DNA of 64,000 nucleotides, taken from contig CM022371.1 of the NCBI GenBank assembly GCA_011800155.1, positions 558,001 through 622,000 on the forward strand. The letters are read 5' to 3'. Origin of the DNA: Flammulina velutipes (lineage: Eukaryota; Basidiomycota; Agaricomycetes; Agaricales; Physalacriaceae). The translations under genes were made by a program, and so were the position numbers. Every line of letters begins with the position of its first letter. Position 1 is the stretch's first letter. The notes below the pieces were generated by a model. The model ran no database searches and was not told where the DNA came from. It saw nothing but the letters and a program-made list of their open reading frames with translations. Positions 1 through 11,693 of this stretch are shown one piece after another.

Positions 1-1683
1 CTCATCGTCCTCGGGTGTGGTGTCCTCTGGCTCTGCCTTGACTTCGTCGGTCGAGGTAGACTCATCCATAGGTTTAGTCGTTGCCTTATTCACTTTCAGT
101 TGACGCAATTGCGCTGCCTCCTCTTCAAGCAAGTTCGCAAGCGCAATGACATTCGCTAAATCCTTCTCAAGTCTGTCGGGCTTACTAGCCACCTCAGGAG
201 CATAGCGAACTCGATTTGTGAACGGGCGGGTTATGTGAGACACATGTAACTTAAAGCCTTCAATCTACGAGCATGATTAGTATCGGTTTGAAAACTGAAA
301 GATGCACACCAGCCTTTGTATCAGAGAGCTCGGACATAACAGCGCCCATGTCCGCGTTGTCGTCGAACCGAAGCCATCCCGCGCGATAGAAGTTGCGCTT
401 CTGCATGGGGTCACCAAGAGCCAGATAGACATACCCAGGAATGTTGCGGCATGCCTAAGAACGATGAGCGTCAAGACGAGCAATAGAGAATTACAACAGT
501 GCATACCTCCTCTAGTTTGACACGTCCTATATCCGGAGGTATCGTCCTGATCATTACTTGATTCCCCTCGGCAGGAGCCTCGATTTCTTCCCCACGTTCA
601 CGGTCACGGTTGTCGCGTCGAGTCCCTACCATGACTTTTCCACCACCGTCCGTACGAGGAGCATCGTTATCGACTGGTTCGTCGTCGGCATCCATGTTAA
701 ACTGCATATCGTCGTCGCCAGTATTCCTGGCGTCATCCATTCCGCTAGATTCTCGGACCTCTCCATTGGTTGTCGAATCCTTGCCATTTTTGTCCTGTTC
801 ACTCTCGTTGAAATCGGGGTCGAATTTGCCAGCATCCAAATCGTGTAAGAATGCTACAAGACGGCCTTTCCAGCCAACTTTCCTGACCCTCTTCCTCATC
901 TCTAGCATTGAAGGGTCATACTTCTCCACGAACCATGGCGACTTGCGATGATGGTCAAACATGGTTTGGAGCTGTCAAAGTTATGAGGGGGATTTTCTTC
1001 GAGGAATAGGAGTACATACTTGAGCAGCAGAAAAATCCTTTTTGTATTTCTCCCAGAGTGTCCTGATACCGTTCCGAGGTTTCGAACCATCACCAGCTTC
1101 GTGCTCTGCAACTTTGTCAAGGTTGTCCTCTTCGGTAGCTTGCTGGGGATAGCAGTAGCGGAACCAGTCGGCGAATTGCTTCAGGGAAGCGGGGAAGTCG
1201 AAAGTGCGGGGATCAGGAGGAGCTCTAGAACGAGGTGGGTATTGTCCGCGACGGGGAGAGTAACCACCGTAACCACGAGAATGAGTATCTGTGGACGAGT
1301 TAAACTATGTTGGAGCATTATGGGGGGACGCTAGTTCGCACCATAATCATCGGCGTGACGTGGACGGGGTTCAAATCTTTCTCTGTCCCACGGAGACATT
1401 GAACGACGTCTTTTCTTGCCTGACGAGGTATTAGCGCCATGAATATGAGCTGAATAGTATAAGATGCACCATCTGCAGCTGGACTGCGACTTCTGGGCCG
1501 GCGAGCATCGGTTGGACTGTCGCGTTCGTAGCCATACGGCCTATCATACGATTCCCAGTCCCCTCCACTGCGGTAGTCGGGGTAGCGCGAATCGGGATAT
1601 GCAGCGCGTTGTGGGTACTTTGCGCCAGGAGAACGCGAGCGCGAGCGGCGGGGCGGGGGCGGGTAATTATCCCAGGTAGCCAT
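1..1683 (-). CDS. ARS2: ARS2/SERRATE-like RNA-processing protein (partial, 5' part)
   Basis: Homologue of the zinc-finger scaffold that links the nuclear cap-binding complex to RNA processing and decay. The start ATG is the complement of 1681-1683. The N-terminus is an Arg/Ser/Tyr-rich tail (RRSRSRSP near residue 13). It is followed, across short introns, by the SERRATE/Ars2 N-terminal domain: KQFADWFRYCYPQQ around 1160-1190, a segment ending WEKYKKDFSAAQ near 1030, then MFDHHRKSPWFVEKYDPSM at 906-962. After it come an acidic linker and a coiled, Glu-rich stretch that reaches base 1. The C-terminal zinc finger lies outside the window, so the gene is cut by the left edge. The family assignment rests on the conserved DWF and WF.EKY segments. 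Exact splice sites were not all resolved. Confidence 0.85.
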
Positions 1684-1964
1684 CTTTCAGGATATGAGAA
1701 CTGAGAGCGAAACAGAAGAGAGAAGAAGAGAAGGGCATGATCAGAGCCTGAGAGTGGGAGAGGTCGAGCATGATAGAGCACAGACCTCTTCGTATCACGT
1801 TACACAGAGCGGGGTAGTCGTCGCTGTTGAGCACAACCCCGGCGCGCACTGTTCGTGATCAAGTCGTCCAAGCTGCCGCAGAACGCCACGCCTGCATTAT
1901 TCAGTCTCCGCTTCAAATTCAGACTCCGAAGGCTCGTGCAGAGCATTAGGTAAGCATCTTTAAA

Positions 1965-2862
1965 ATGTCCGAGAACGAGCTACGAGATGCTGAGGAATTC
2001 GACAGCGACAGCGAACACGATAGCCAGGCCGACCATGATGACGACCTCCCCGATGGAATGGACGCCAGCGGATTCGCAGGTCCCTCCAAGATCGTCAAGC
2101 CGTTGACGAAAGAGGCCCTCGCCGCCTTCAAGGCAGAACAGGATCGCGCAGGCGTCATATACATATCTCGAATACCCCCCGGAATGCGCCCCACAAAAGT
2201 ACGCCATATAATGAGCGGCTACGGCGAGATAGGACGGGTTTACTTGCAGCAAGAAGGTCCGTTCAGTGCATACCATCTAACGATTACACTCATCCAACAT
2301 ATCGATAGACGCAAAGAGGGCATATCTCCGCAAGAAATACACATCGACAAAGAAAGCGCATTACGTCGAAGGCTGGGTGGAATTCAAGGACAGAAAAGTC
2401 GCTCGCAGTGTTGCCGAAATGCTGAATGCTCAAACGATCGGCGGCAAAAAAGGCACGCGATGGCGGGATGATGTTTGGACTATGAAGTATTTGCCCAAGT
2501 TCAAGTGGAACATGCTCACAGAGCAAGTCGGTGGGTACCATTTAATTTACCCCTTCGATCAGTTACTTATCGTCACCTTCACAGCTCACGAAGCAGCCAT
2601 CCATACTGCCAAACTACGCGTCGAACTCTCTCAGTCTCGTTCAGAGCAGCGGGACTATCTCAAGAACGTCGAATTGGCTCGGGTGCTCAATAAGCGCGCC
2701 GAGAAGAAGAAGGAGAAGGGCGAAGAGCTGGAATTCAAGGAAAGGCCGCGCAAACGTCCTATCCAGGAGACCGAAGGGGACGATGATAAAGCTCGTAATA
2801 AAAGGCCAAAACCACCAACTAGCACTGTCGATATGAGCAACGTCTTGAACAGTATCTTCTAA
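1965..2862 (+). CDS. ESF2: Pre-rRNA-processing protein ESF2 (ABT1 family)
   Basis: Nucleolar RRM protein that, in yeast, works with the U3 snoRNP and helicase Dbp8 in early 18S rRNA maturation; the human orthologue is ABT1. Three exons fit with correct phase: 1965-2256, 2309-2530 and 2585-2862, giving 263 residues. Residues 1-45 are acidic. The RRM begins at [14 protein letters not shown], continues with [10 protein letters not shown] across intron 1 and [16 protein letters not shown], and ends near WNMLTEQ. A basic helical tail follows ([14 protein letters not shown], then [21 protein letters not shown]). The start follows AAA and is the first ATG before the acidic tail. It lies 281 bp from the divergent ARS2 start, so the two probably share a promoter region. 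Confidence 0.9.
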
Positions 2863-3069
2863 TTGTTGTTTTATACGCGGTCAATATAATTTCTGGATGT
2901 GATTTTGTATTGCAGGAAAAGGATCTAGTGCAAATTTGAATTAGGGAATATGGATGAGGGAACGTTTCGAAAGCAACGGTGATAGCATAAAAACAGGTAT
3001 GCGGAGAATGTATCTAGAAACGTATGGTTGGGGGAGCAAGAATTCAAAACCAGATGAGCCTTGAGCTCA

Positions 3070-4678
3070 TCATGAATGCTGCAAAGCGAGCCGGACAAGC
3101 TTCTTGGGTATAGTGACTTGGTAGTACGCCCCATTGGTCGTTTTTCCTTTGAATCTTTTATGCACCCTTCCTTCGAGGCTCTTCAAGCGGGCGACCAAAG
3201 ATATAACCCGATTAACATCCTAGCAGAACTGGTCAATACACCGACAAAGGTAACACGAAGCAGCCAAAACTTACCTGGTCAGTGGCAGGACGTACGCCCT
3301 CAGCAAAAACGCGAACAAGGTCAAGGTCCCCCGAAGAGACAGAACGCGTATCGTCCCGCTTCACACTAGATGCCACACTCTCCGTACGCGCAGGCGAATC
3401 AGATCTTTTCCGCTTCCCCAACATCTGCAAAAGAATCAACACCATGCCCACCATACTAAAGCAAAAACCCTCACCTCAGAGCTCGCAGACCGCTCCCTTG
3501 GCCTCGCAAGAATCACCTTAGGATCAAGCTCCGTCAAACCCTCTTCCCCAAACCAGTCATTCACTATTTCCACAAATTGTTCCGTCAGCGAACGCCCGTC
3601 ATGTCGAGTGAGCGTCGGTGGCTTCGCCAACGGCAAGGACGGGATGGGCACAGTGGGCTCAAACTCATCCGTCTCGTCCGTCCACCAAAGTCCAGCATAG
3701 TCAGCTTCAAGATATTGGTCCAGCAGCACTTCCGTCGGATCCGACCGCGAATGACGCGGGGCATGCACTCGAGGTTTGGAGGGCGACGAGGGAAGCGACT
3801 GAAGCGGTTTGGGAGGAGGCGTGACACTGTGGGAGGAGGAAGGCTGCGGTGAATGACTCGGAGGTGGGGGGCTGCGGGAGGAAGCTTCGGGTGTAGGTGA
3901 TGCCGACTTGGATGGGGACGAGGAGGGAGCACGTAGGAATAGACGGTCGGGGGCTTGTGGGGTAGGCGGAGGCGGAGGATCGTCGGGCCACGCTATCGTA
4001 TTTGCATCGGACGCGCTATTGAGCACGTCCTCCAAATTCCCATAGTAGTCAGGCATATGATGCGCCGACACGCCACCCATGATAACATCCTCGTCAACGT
4101 CAACAAAATCCAAAAGGATACGGCCAGAATCCGCAGGCGCCTCCGTCGAGTAAGTCAATGGATCCGGGGATGAGGACTGTGTACGACGCAGCAAAACCTC
4201 TGGGCTAATAAGCTCCTCGACCGCTTCTTCTTCCACGGAGTCATCCTTGTCAGGCCGGGAGCGAGGCGACGGTTCACGAACGAGTTTGCTAGATACGATT
4301 TCTACTTCATCGTCATCGTCCCCTTCCACATCGATGTGCTGGTTATCATCGTTGGTCAAGGTCGCGCCCGTTTCCGCGCTCTGATGCGATTCCGCACTCG
4401 AGTCGTTTAGCGTCGTCGTCGAGGCCCCGCGCGAATCTACTAGCGGCGTCGAACGCGCTGGCCGGGAGAGTGCATTTGGCCTCCGCGGAATGACAACGCT
4501 CACTTGTCGTCCTGATGGTGGCTTGCCAAGTTCGGAAGAGCCCCGGCCGGCATTTCCACGTCTTGATCCCGATGATTTCACGCTCGCGCTCTCTGCGGGA
4601 AGTACTGCATTATATAACTGAGGAGGACAGCAAGAGAGGAAACAAAGACATACTGTTCCTTCGATTTGAAGGTGTCAT
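3070..4678 (-). CDS. Ser/Pro-rich protein of unknown function
   Basis: Not recognised. A four-exon model fits: a 25-nt first exon (4654-4678, encoding MTPSNRRN plus one base), an intron to 4605, a long exon from 4604 to about 3477, and two short 3' exons ending at TGA 3070-3072. The central part is low-complexity: acidic (DDDDEVEIV) and rich in Ser-Pro (SSSPSKSASPTPEASSRSP). The conserved-looking segments are an aromatic stretch (LDQYLEADYAGLWWTDE), one with NDWFGEEGLTELDP, a basic GKRKRSDSPAR that could be a nuclear localisation signal, and a C-terminal block containing VARLKSLEGRVHKRFKGK. Intron phases agree throughout, which supports a real gene. The basic and acidic blocks suggest a nuclear protein, but that is inference. 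Confidence 0.7.
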
Positions 4679-4739
4679 GGAACACTGCACTGTGATGTGT
4701 GAACGACCCAGGTCAAAATGACCTTCTCAGACAAAGCGG

Positions 4740-6399
4740 TTCGTGAATTGTGCAGATCTGGAAGTTGTAGTGAGAAAGCTGAAGTCAGAGAGAAGGATTG
4801 AAAAGAATGAGTGGCTCAAAGCAAAAGTTCAATGCCAGAGCCCAAGACCAAAAAAGGGCCACAGATCAACGACTGAATGTTTTTGACGAAACCATTTGCT
4901 GACCACAACTGGCACGAGCAAAATGATATCCTCGACATTGAAACCATCAACAAATGATGGAAACATAAAAAAAACCACAGCACCCAGGATTCTCGCTATC
5001 TCCAAATATTGGAGAGCTAGAACCTAGAATGATTCTTGAAATCTTGAAAGGAAAAAACGCGAACCAACTGATAAAAGAAGAAAAGTTTTTCGAACCTTTT
5101 CGTTAATAAGTTGTCGACTACACCAGGCAGTAACAGAGTTCGGAACACGCTGCCCAGTGATAGCACAACTCACGATTCGTGAAACTAGAAACAGTGAAAT
5201 AAGCAAAGTAGTCTTTACAGAATACAAACAGGCCTGAACTTACGACACTACAAAGCCTTTTTGAAAAGTATAGAGAGCCAGCTAGTGGAAGAGAAAGGAA
5301 GAGCAACAAACTTTGTTTGGTTGTGTTATTCATAGATGAAACAGGTCGTCGAAGTTCCCACGGTCAAGTGACTGTGTTTTTGGGTGATAAGATGAGTTTT
5401 TAGTATGCTAGTAAGCGAAATTGTACAATGAAAATTAAGGGGAGTATAGTGTTACATTCTTAGAACAGAAAACTTTATATGTATCTCAAGAAGATTCTAG
5501 TCCAAGATGACACCCATAAGGAGACCCACCAGCCCGGAATTCTCAGACCCTGAGTTCCGGACCTATCAGTTGAAGGTCCAGGTCCAGGTCTGACCATCTG
5601 GCAAGAGTATCAAAACACTTTTCTAGAGAAAGGATATTGATACTTACAGATATTGAATAGAGTTCTGATTCACCCTTGTAAGATTTATGTTAATCAGTGT
5701 CATGAGTTAAGAGAGTCTGGCCAATAAGGTTCACTTCACTGACAGAAGCCCAGGACCAGAAAGTACAACAAGTTACAACTTGTAAGATCTCTGGTACGTA
5801 TTATAGATTCATGAATTCAAGCTAGCTTTACAAAACATACAGGTTCCTAGGTATAGATACACTAAGTGTAACATTAATAGTCAAGAAATAGAGGCCAACA
5901 TGACTTGTAGTAAGTAAGATGAGTCACCTAAATAACTGTCAGTAAGAATATCAATTTTCTATTCACTTAGTATTTTAGTATTTGAGAGCCCTGCGGAAAT
6001 CCTCAGACTATAAATAAGCTTGATTTGATATCTTATTGAGTATTTCAATCCATTATAGTGTCGAGGATCTGAGAAGTTTCTAAATTCTGAATTCTAACTC
6101 TAAATTTTACTGTATTACCTATTCTGGATTAAATTGCACATCTGTTAGCCTCATTACCTTCGAAATGGAAAACCTCATAGGCCAGTAGATATTGTGAGCT
6201 TGAAGAAAGCCAGAGAATCTAGATATTCCGAGAATTTAGTGAAGGAAACACGTACAGTTGTGCAGTGACAATCACTAAGTCACAGTCACAGGCTTTGATT
6301 GATTTGATGAGAAGAAAGCCCGAGAAATGTGAGAGACAGTTGGAATGTTGAACCTCCACTCTGAACTATGTAAACAAGTGTCATATTCCCTGGATTTTT
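4740..6399. other. AT-rich, CpG-poor gene-free block
   Basis: No open frame here resembles a gene. The stretch is visibly AT-rich and poor in CG dinucleotides: counting by eye, about 10 CG in 5401-6400, whereas single 60-base lines in flanking genes often hold five or more. TG, CA and TA steps are common. This is what long-term cytosine methylation and deamination of a silenced repeat would leave, but no terminal repeats or coding relics were recognised, so the repeat origin is inference. Confidence 0.5.
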
Positions 6400-6478
6400 G
6401 GTGCAGCGGCTAGTAAGGGTGTCCGACAGTTCTAGGCGACCAGTTGGGAGTTCGAGTCCTGGTGGCGACCTTCTTTTT
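6400..6478 (+). ncRNA. tRNA-like Pol III-type unit (degenerate tRNA or SINE head)
   Basis: A B-box-like GTTCGAGTCC at 6450-6459 lies about 40 nt after an A-box-like segment around 6406-6420 (GCGGCTAGTAAGGG). The unit ends GGTGGCGACC and is followed by a T5 run (6474-6478) that could terminate RNA polymerase III. A standard cloverleaf does not form: the acceptor 5' side pairs only in its first three bases and the T-stem is interrupted, as if by a short insertion (TTGGGA). It may be a decayed tRNA or the tRNA-derived head of a SINE at the edge of the CpG-poor block. Confidence 0.35.
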
Positions 6479-6642
6479 CAAGAGTCAATTTTGAGGACAT
6501 GTACGTCCAACTCATCACAACAAGCCATCCTGCGACTTTCTATGTTCGTACACGGCAAGAGCGCCCTCTGATTGTGCCAGTCACGGTACTATACGATCGC
6601 GCGGAATACCCCGGTCCCTTTTTTCACATTCAACTTTCAACG

Positions 6643-8496
6643 ATGAACGAAACACTCATAAGTACGCTCAAACCATCTCTGTATCTAGCAGTTTCTCATC
6701 CTGTTCCCTAGATCCCTTTGGTACATTAACCCACCCTACGACTGTGCAGACTTCGTTGTACGCCGTAGCCTCGTTTGCGAGGTTCAACCCCTCCGGGAGG
6801 TACATCGGTGTTGGGAGATACGACGGTGACGCGTCGATATGGGACTTGGAAACTAGAACGGAGGTGCGGCGTCTTCAAGGACACGTTAAAGCGGTTACGA
6901 ACCTGGAGTGAGCGTATTCTGTTTTCCAATAATATGGATTCCTCTACTTACTAACGCGATGGAAGTTGGTCGAGGAACTCCCGATTCATCTTGACGTCCT
7001 CCAAAGACTGGAACGTCGTTCTATGGGATCTGACTTCGGAATGCGACCCGCCTCAGAGATACGCGACGATCCGCTTTGACTCGCCCGTTCTCTCTGCGTA
7101 CTTCCACCCTCGGAATAGGTACGCCGATGTGCTTTTACGATGGAATAGGCGGCGATGATGATGTTTAAGCTCGCAGTAAGATCATTTTGGCGCTGCTCGA
7201 TACGGGAGAGGTGTATGTTGTTGATCGTAGAGATGCTCACCGGTCGCAGACAGAGCTTGTGGAAGATGTGGAGTACTCACGGTGCGTGTCAGATCCAACG
7301 AAGGCAATTTTTATTGAACTTGAAGGCATACCCAGATCTGAAATGACTGTAGCGCGGTTTGACCCTACTGGTCGTTATATCTTCGTTGGAACGTCGTCGG
7401 GCTCGATACTTGTTTTCAGCACCAAAACGAAGAGGGTGGGTGATAAATGGGACACGACGCTATTTTTTGGTACTCACCATTTATGATCAGATGATTGCAC
7501 GCTACAAGACTTCTGGTGCTGGTCTCATGAAGGGTATCGAGTTTTCTCAGAACGGACGGTACGCAACGTGATATGTTCTCTTCGAAATGCATCAAGCTCA
7601 TTTCTTGTTCAGACGCTTCGTTACAAACTCATCTGACCGAACGCTTCGACAGTTCAACGTTCCGTCACTCAGCACTTTCTCAGAGGAAGGCTGTTTCACC
7701 GAGGTAGAACTAGAGCCGATACATAGATTCAATGACCCGATTAACAAGACGGCCTGGTATTCCATGGCGTTCAGTCCCAATGGCGAATGGCTCGCAGGTG
7801 GTATGTTAGTTCTTGTATGTTCTGTGGTGTGTATATTGACAGATTAGGTGCTGCCGACGCTGCGACACACAAGATATACATTTGGGACATCTCCAACGAT
7901 GGCCAATTTGCCAGCACATTGGATGGTGGACGCGAACCCTTGACTCATTTACATGTAAGCCTCTACGGGCAATTATCTGAATTATCTTCTCACATGAACT
8001 TAGTGGCACCCGAAGAAGTCGTGTATGGCATCAACGACACGAATGGGAAACGTTTTGATTTGGCATAGCCCAAGCCCGGAACGCTGGGGTGCATTTGCGG
8101 CTGACTTTGAGGAAGTCGACGAGAATGTTGTGTATGAAGAGAGGGAGGACGAGTTTGATATGGTATGTGCTAGCAGCTGTAAAAAGTGTCGTTGCTCACC
8201 GTTATCTCAGGAAGACGAGGAGGAAGTCAAGAAGCGTAAGATGAAGGCAGAGGAAGTCGATGTGGATATTGACAGTGTTCCGGAAGAGCCATGTATTCTC
8301 CCACTGGCTGTTGATGATGAGGATATTAAGTGGGCTGACCAGGAGCCAGACGACGACGCCGAGCCGTGGAAAATGAAGGTACTAATACAAAGAGACCACC
8401 GGCATGAGAGAGTGTTGTAGCGATAATGTATTGTTTATACCATTTGTGTTTTTTCTGTTTTGCTTCCGAAAGAGGCGGAAAGACAACGATCGATGA
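6643..8496 (+). CDS. SWD1: COMPASS complex WD40 subunit Swd1 (RBBP5 homologue)
   Basis: Core subunit of the Set1/COMPASS histone H3K4 methyltransferase in the nucleus. Ten exons splice in frame (6643-6661, 6712-6907, 6966-7118, 7177-7435, 7491-7558, 7613-7800, 7848-7954, 8004-8162, 8211-8378, 8473-8496), giving 446 residues, near the fungal family length. WD40 repeats are clear: YDGDASIWDLETRTEVRRLQGH, SSKDWNVVLWDL, FDPTGRYIFVG. The Swd1/RBBP5 signature SPERWGAFAADFEEVDENVVYEE follows the propeller, then an acidic tail. The start MNETLINPFG precedes the first repeat. The last splice is the least certain: without it the frame stops at 8420, adding about 13 other residues. Confidence 0.9.
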
Positions 8497-8622
8497 CCGG
8501 AAACGGCGCAACATGACGTCAGTCGTGTTTCCTTCCGCATTGTTTCTTGGCTCTTACCCTATCGTTGTCTTTGGGCGCCCATTGCTGTCACCACGTCGTC
8601 GTTCCCGACGCCACCCCTCTGG

Positions 8623-10972
8623 ATGGCAAAACCGACTGTGCTGCAGGCCCTTCTTGGTCGACCGTCGCAGTCGTATGCTCTACCTCAGGAAAAACATTAC
8701 TTCTCCAACAAGGCACACCTTCTACAAATCTACAAACCGGGACCTCCTGATGCTCCTCACGCCTATGACGAACCAAAAGTGAGTTCCCAGGCTCAGAGTG
8801 CCCACCAATGACACACTAAACTTTAATCTAGACTGAAGAACTAGAAAAAGCGTTCAATCATGATGACAATGCCTTCTTACAACCGCCATCACTAGTAGTC
8901 CCGACCAACGATAGCGACGACAGCGATACGGACGACACGTTTTACACTCCGAACAGCTCTCCTCGAGCATCCATGGTCTCCACCAAAGTGGAAGATACCC
9001 GTCGCACTCCCATACCCTCCACCAAAACATGGGTCTCGTCGGCCTCATCGGTCTCTTCTGTCTCTCTCGACGGGAACTCTATCTTCTCTTCCGATTCATC
9101 TCCATCAACGAACATAACCACTCCCTTCACATCCGAGTCTGGCCATGAATCGTTCACCAACAAATACCCAACCTGGCATCAAGATGCGCAGCTGCTCACC
9201 GTGCCGTCCCGCCAGCCCTCCGTGCGCTCGACGAAGACACCAAAGCCAGCACGATCTGCTAGCGCCCGCACCGCCTCGAGCACACGTTCCTCAGACCCTA
9301 ATTCCGCTCCCACACGTTCTAAATCGATTCCCCGGTCATCCACTTCCTCGCGTAATCGCCCAGTGCAGAGTATCATGACAGCTCTACTCGAGTTGGATGA
9401 GAACGCACCTGGGACCTCAATTCCATTGAGTAGCGTATTCATTTCTCCAGCCATCCGTCCGCGTGTGTCATCGTCTCCTGCATATGCCCGAACACAGCCC
9501 GGACACGCTCGCCATCGTAGTGTTCCGTCGGTCACTCCCTATAATCCGTCCATCCCTTCTTCGGGCACGCCAGGGTACACCTCCCTTACCCTTCCGCGAG
9601 CCCCCGCACCTGCCTTTGCACCCAATGCCAGTCGGACACAAACCTCACGACTCAATATCCTCGGAAACGGAAATGAGGTCGATCTCACCAAGAGCGGCAT
9701 CGCGCAGACGACCATGGCCAGTGTGGAGGTTGTTCGGGGTCTTGTTGGGTTGGGAAAGAGTCTGTTCCATCGCAAGCAGTCACGGACGGGCGATGTTCTG
9801 GGATTCACGAGTTATCGTGTACCGCCTACATCAATACCGGCTAACGGAGTATTGGTCCAGGTATGGAGTGTTGGCGTCGATGGGACCGACAAGCATTTAG
9901 CATCTGCAGAAACAACAGGTTTTGTTCCAGGCAGAAGTTTTGCTGGGAGAGTGCTGGAGTGTGGGTGGGAGGTGAAGGATGATGTGGCAAGGAAAGGGGA
10001 CTGGGTGGTAGGCCTGCTGGACGTAAGAAAGGTGATGACAGCTCTTGTATCCACCCGGACAAATTCTGACTGGTCAATTTATAGTCTGGCGCCCTACAAG
10101 AGTTCATAGTGGCGGATCGACATCGGGTTTACAGAGTACCTCATCCGCTTGTGGAAGGCAACATGTCCACGGATGAACTGGCCTTGTTACCGTTATGCGG
10201 TGTAGCAGCACATCGAGCGGTGCGAACTTTTGCGGTCGCGTTTGGATCCACGTCCGTCATTCCTTTGGGAGATGGGGCGATTCGACGGTTTACCAATGAT
10301 CATGAGCAAGGGCATATACGTCGAGCACTCGTATTGCGCGGGCATGATGGGATTGGTGGCATGGCCGTCCAGATGCTCGTCAACAGAGGATGGCGAGTGT
10401 CTGTTCATGCGCCCACGCTGAATATCGAAGACGAGGAGATTTACATGCGGGACGTGGAGGATCGGGTTAGGGAATGGGGAGGGGAGGAGGTGGTCTTTGA
10501 CGACGGCGAAGGCAACGACGCAGTCTTAAGGGCGATCGAGCGACTAGCGGTGGATGGTGATTCTTTTGATGCCGTTCTGGATACTATCGGCGGGAAGGAT
10601 GTTTGGGAGGCTTCTCAGAAGCTTCTGGGCGACAAGTCAAACAAAGGCCAATTTACTACCCTCGTTGGTGACTCTCCGCAACGGACGATACCGACTGCTG
10701 GTTCGCACTTTAAGGCTGGTCTGCGATCACTTCGGAATACGCATAACCAAGAAGGAGGCAAGGTTGGCTATGCGTGGGTTAGCATTGCACAGGATATTGA
10801 TTGGGAAGGCGAGGATGTTCGCCAGAGCATCGGTGCTGTTCTTCGTCTCGCTGTCAACGAGGGCATCCGACCGCGAGTGTCGGATATCGTGCCATTCGAG
10901 CGCGCGCCGAAGATTTTCGCGGACTCGTTACTGTGTAATGGACGGACCGTTGTAGTCAAGGTCGTATCATGA
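8623..10972 (+). CDS. MDR-family (quinone oxidoreductase/ADH-like) protein with long disordered N-terminus
   Basis: Three exons in phase (8623-8778, 8832-10022, 10085-10972) encode about 744 residues. Residues 1-50 (LLGRPSQSYALPQEKHYF) look structured. About 320 residues then are Ser/Thr/Pro-rich (SSTRSSDPNSAPTRSKSIPR). From about residue 375 a medium-chain dehydrogenase/reductase fold is recognisable: GVLVQVWSVGVDGTD, GRVLECGWEV, GDWVVGLL, then the nucleotide-binding region HDGIGGMAVQMLVNRGWRV and FDAVLDTIGGKDVWEASQKL. Catalytic zinc ligands were not seen, so a zinc-independent reductase-like or non-catalytic role is possible. Substrate is unknown. It follows SWD1 by 126 bp on the same strand, and the retrotransposon starts 157 bp after its stop. 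Confidence 0.8.
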
Positions 10973-11125
10973 TATATTCTTTCTTGGCTCTTTTCTCGGT
11001 ATGGGTTGTACTGCTTATTGTTGGTGACATATTTATTATCATCCACGGACCTGTACATCTACCAATACACGAAGTCGAGCCATGGTCACATATCTATCTA
11101 CAATAGATACTTATACTACCTGTAC

Positions 11126-11129
11126 ATAC
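11126..11129. repeat. Target-site duplication, left copy (ATAC)
   Basis: ATAC directly precedes the 5' LTR and recurs directly after the 3' LTR at 17501-17504. Four to six bases is the usual duplication for Ty3-type integrases. ATAC also occurs twice in tandem at the right junction, so chance agreement is possible. Confidence 0.7.
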
Positions 11130-11293
11130 TGTAGTGGTGGGTCGTGGCGCCAGAGTGCGCCACGAGCCCGGGTTTGACGGTGTTTGGCAGTGGGACGGAC
11201 GGACTTAGACAGATTCACGCGTTTGTATCAGAAGAACCATCATCATCATTCATCTTTGGCTTCGTCGCGTCGAGACCCGCTCAGGCCACTCCA
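11130..11293 (+). repeat. 5' LTR
   Basis: 164 bp with short imperfect inverted ends (TGTAGTGG / CCACTCCA). It matches the 3' copy base for base as far as I can read. No convincing TATA box is visible inside. Confidence 0.95.
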
Positions 11294-11296
11294 TTT

Positions 11297-11314
11297 TGGT
11301 GACGAGAGTGCGAT
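11297..11314 (+). promoter_or_regulatory. Candidate tRNA primer-binding site
   Basis: Starting 3 nt after the 5' LTR, TGGTGACGAGAGTGCGAT has the form expected for pairing with a tRNA 3' end, where CCA gives the leading TGG. The following bases (TCACCC) still resemble the complement of a T-arm. The donor tRNA was not identified. Confidence 0.6.
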
Positions 11315-11693
11315 TCACCCAAGCATAAAGCTTTGGGAAAGTCAGGAAGGCTAGGTCATTCAGGCAACAATAGGGAACAGGAAAGTCATCCAGGCGAGAG
11401 ACGCGAACGGGCGCTTCCTCTCGAGAGCAGTCACAGAAGGAGGCAACATATCGGACAGCGCGACAGTCTCAACAGAGTCTGACCTCGACTTGAGTAGGGC
11501 GGGCACTCCAGCGCTTGACATATTCAGCAGGGCGTCAACCCCAGCACAGGAAAGCAGGATCGAATTCCCCCGCACCTCAGCCTCGTTGCCTCGGCAATTT
11601 TTACTCCCAACACCACCTGCATCCGTCGCAAAACCAGCCCCAATCCCTGTCGTCGCTCAACCACCCAAACCAATCCCCACACGAACACGCAGA

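Noticed and set aside
3577..3852. Arg-rich plus-strand frames opposite the Ser/Pro-rich gene
   Set aside because: Composition is the shadow of Pro/Ser codons on the minus strand.
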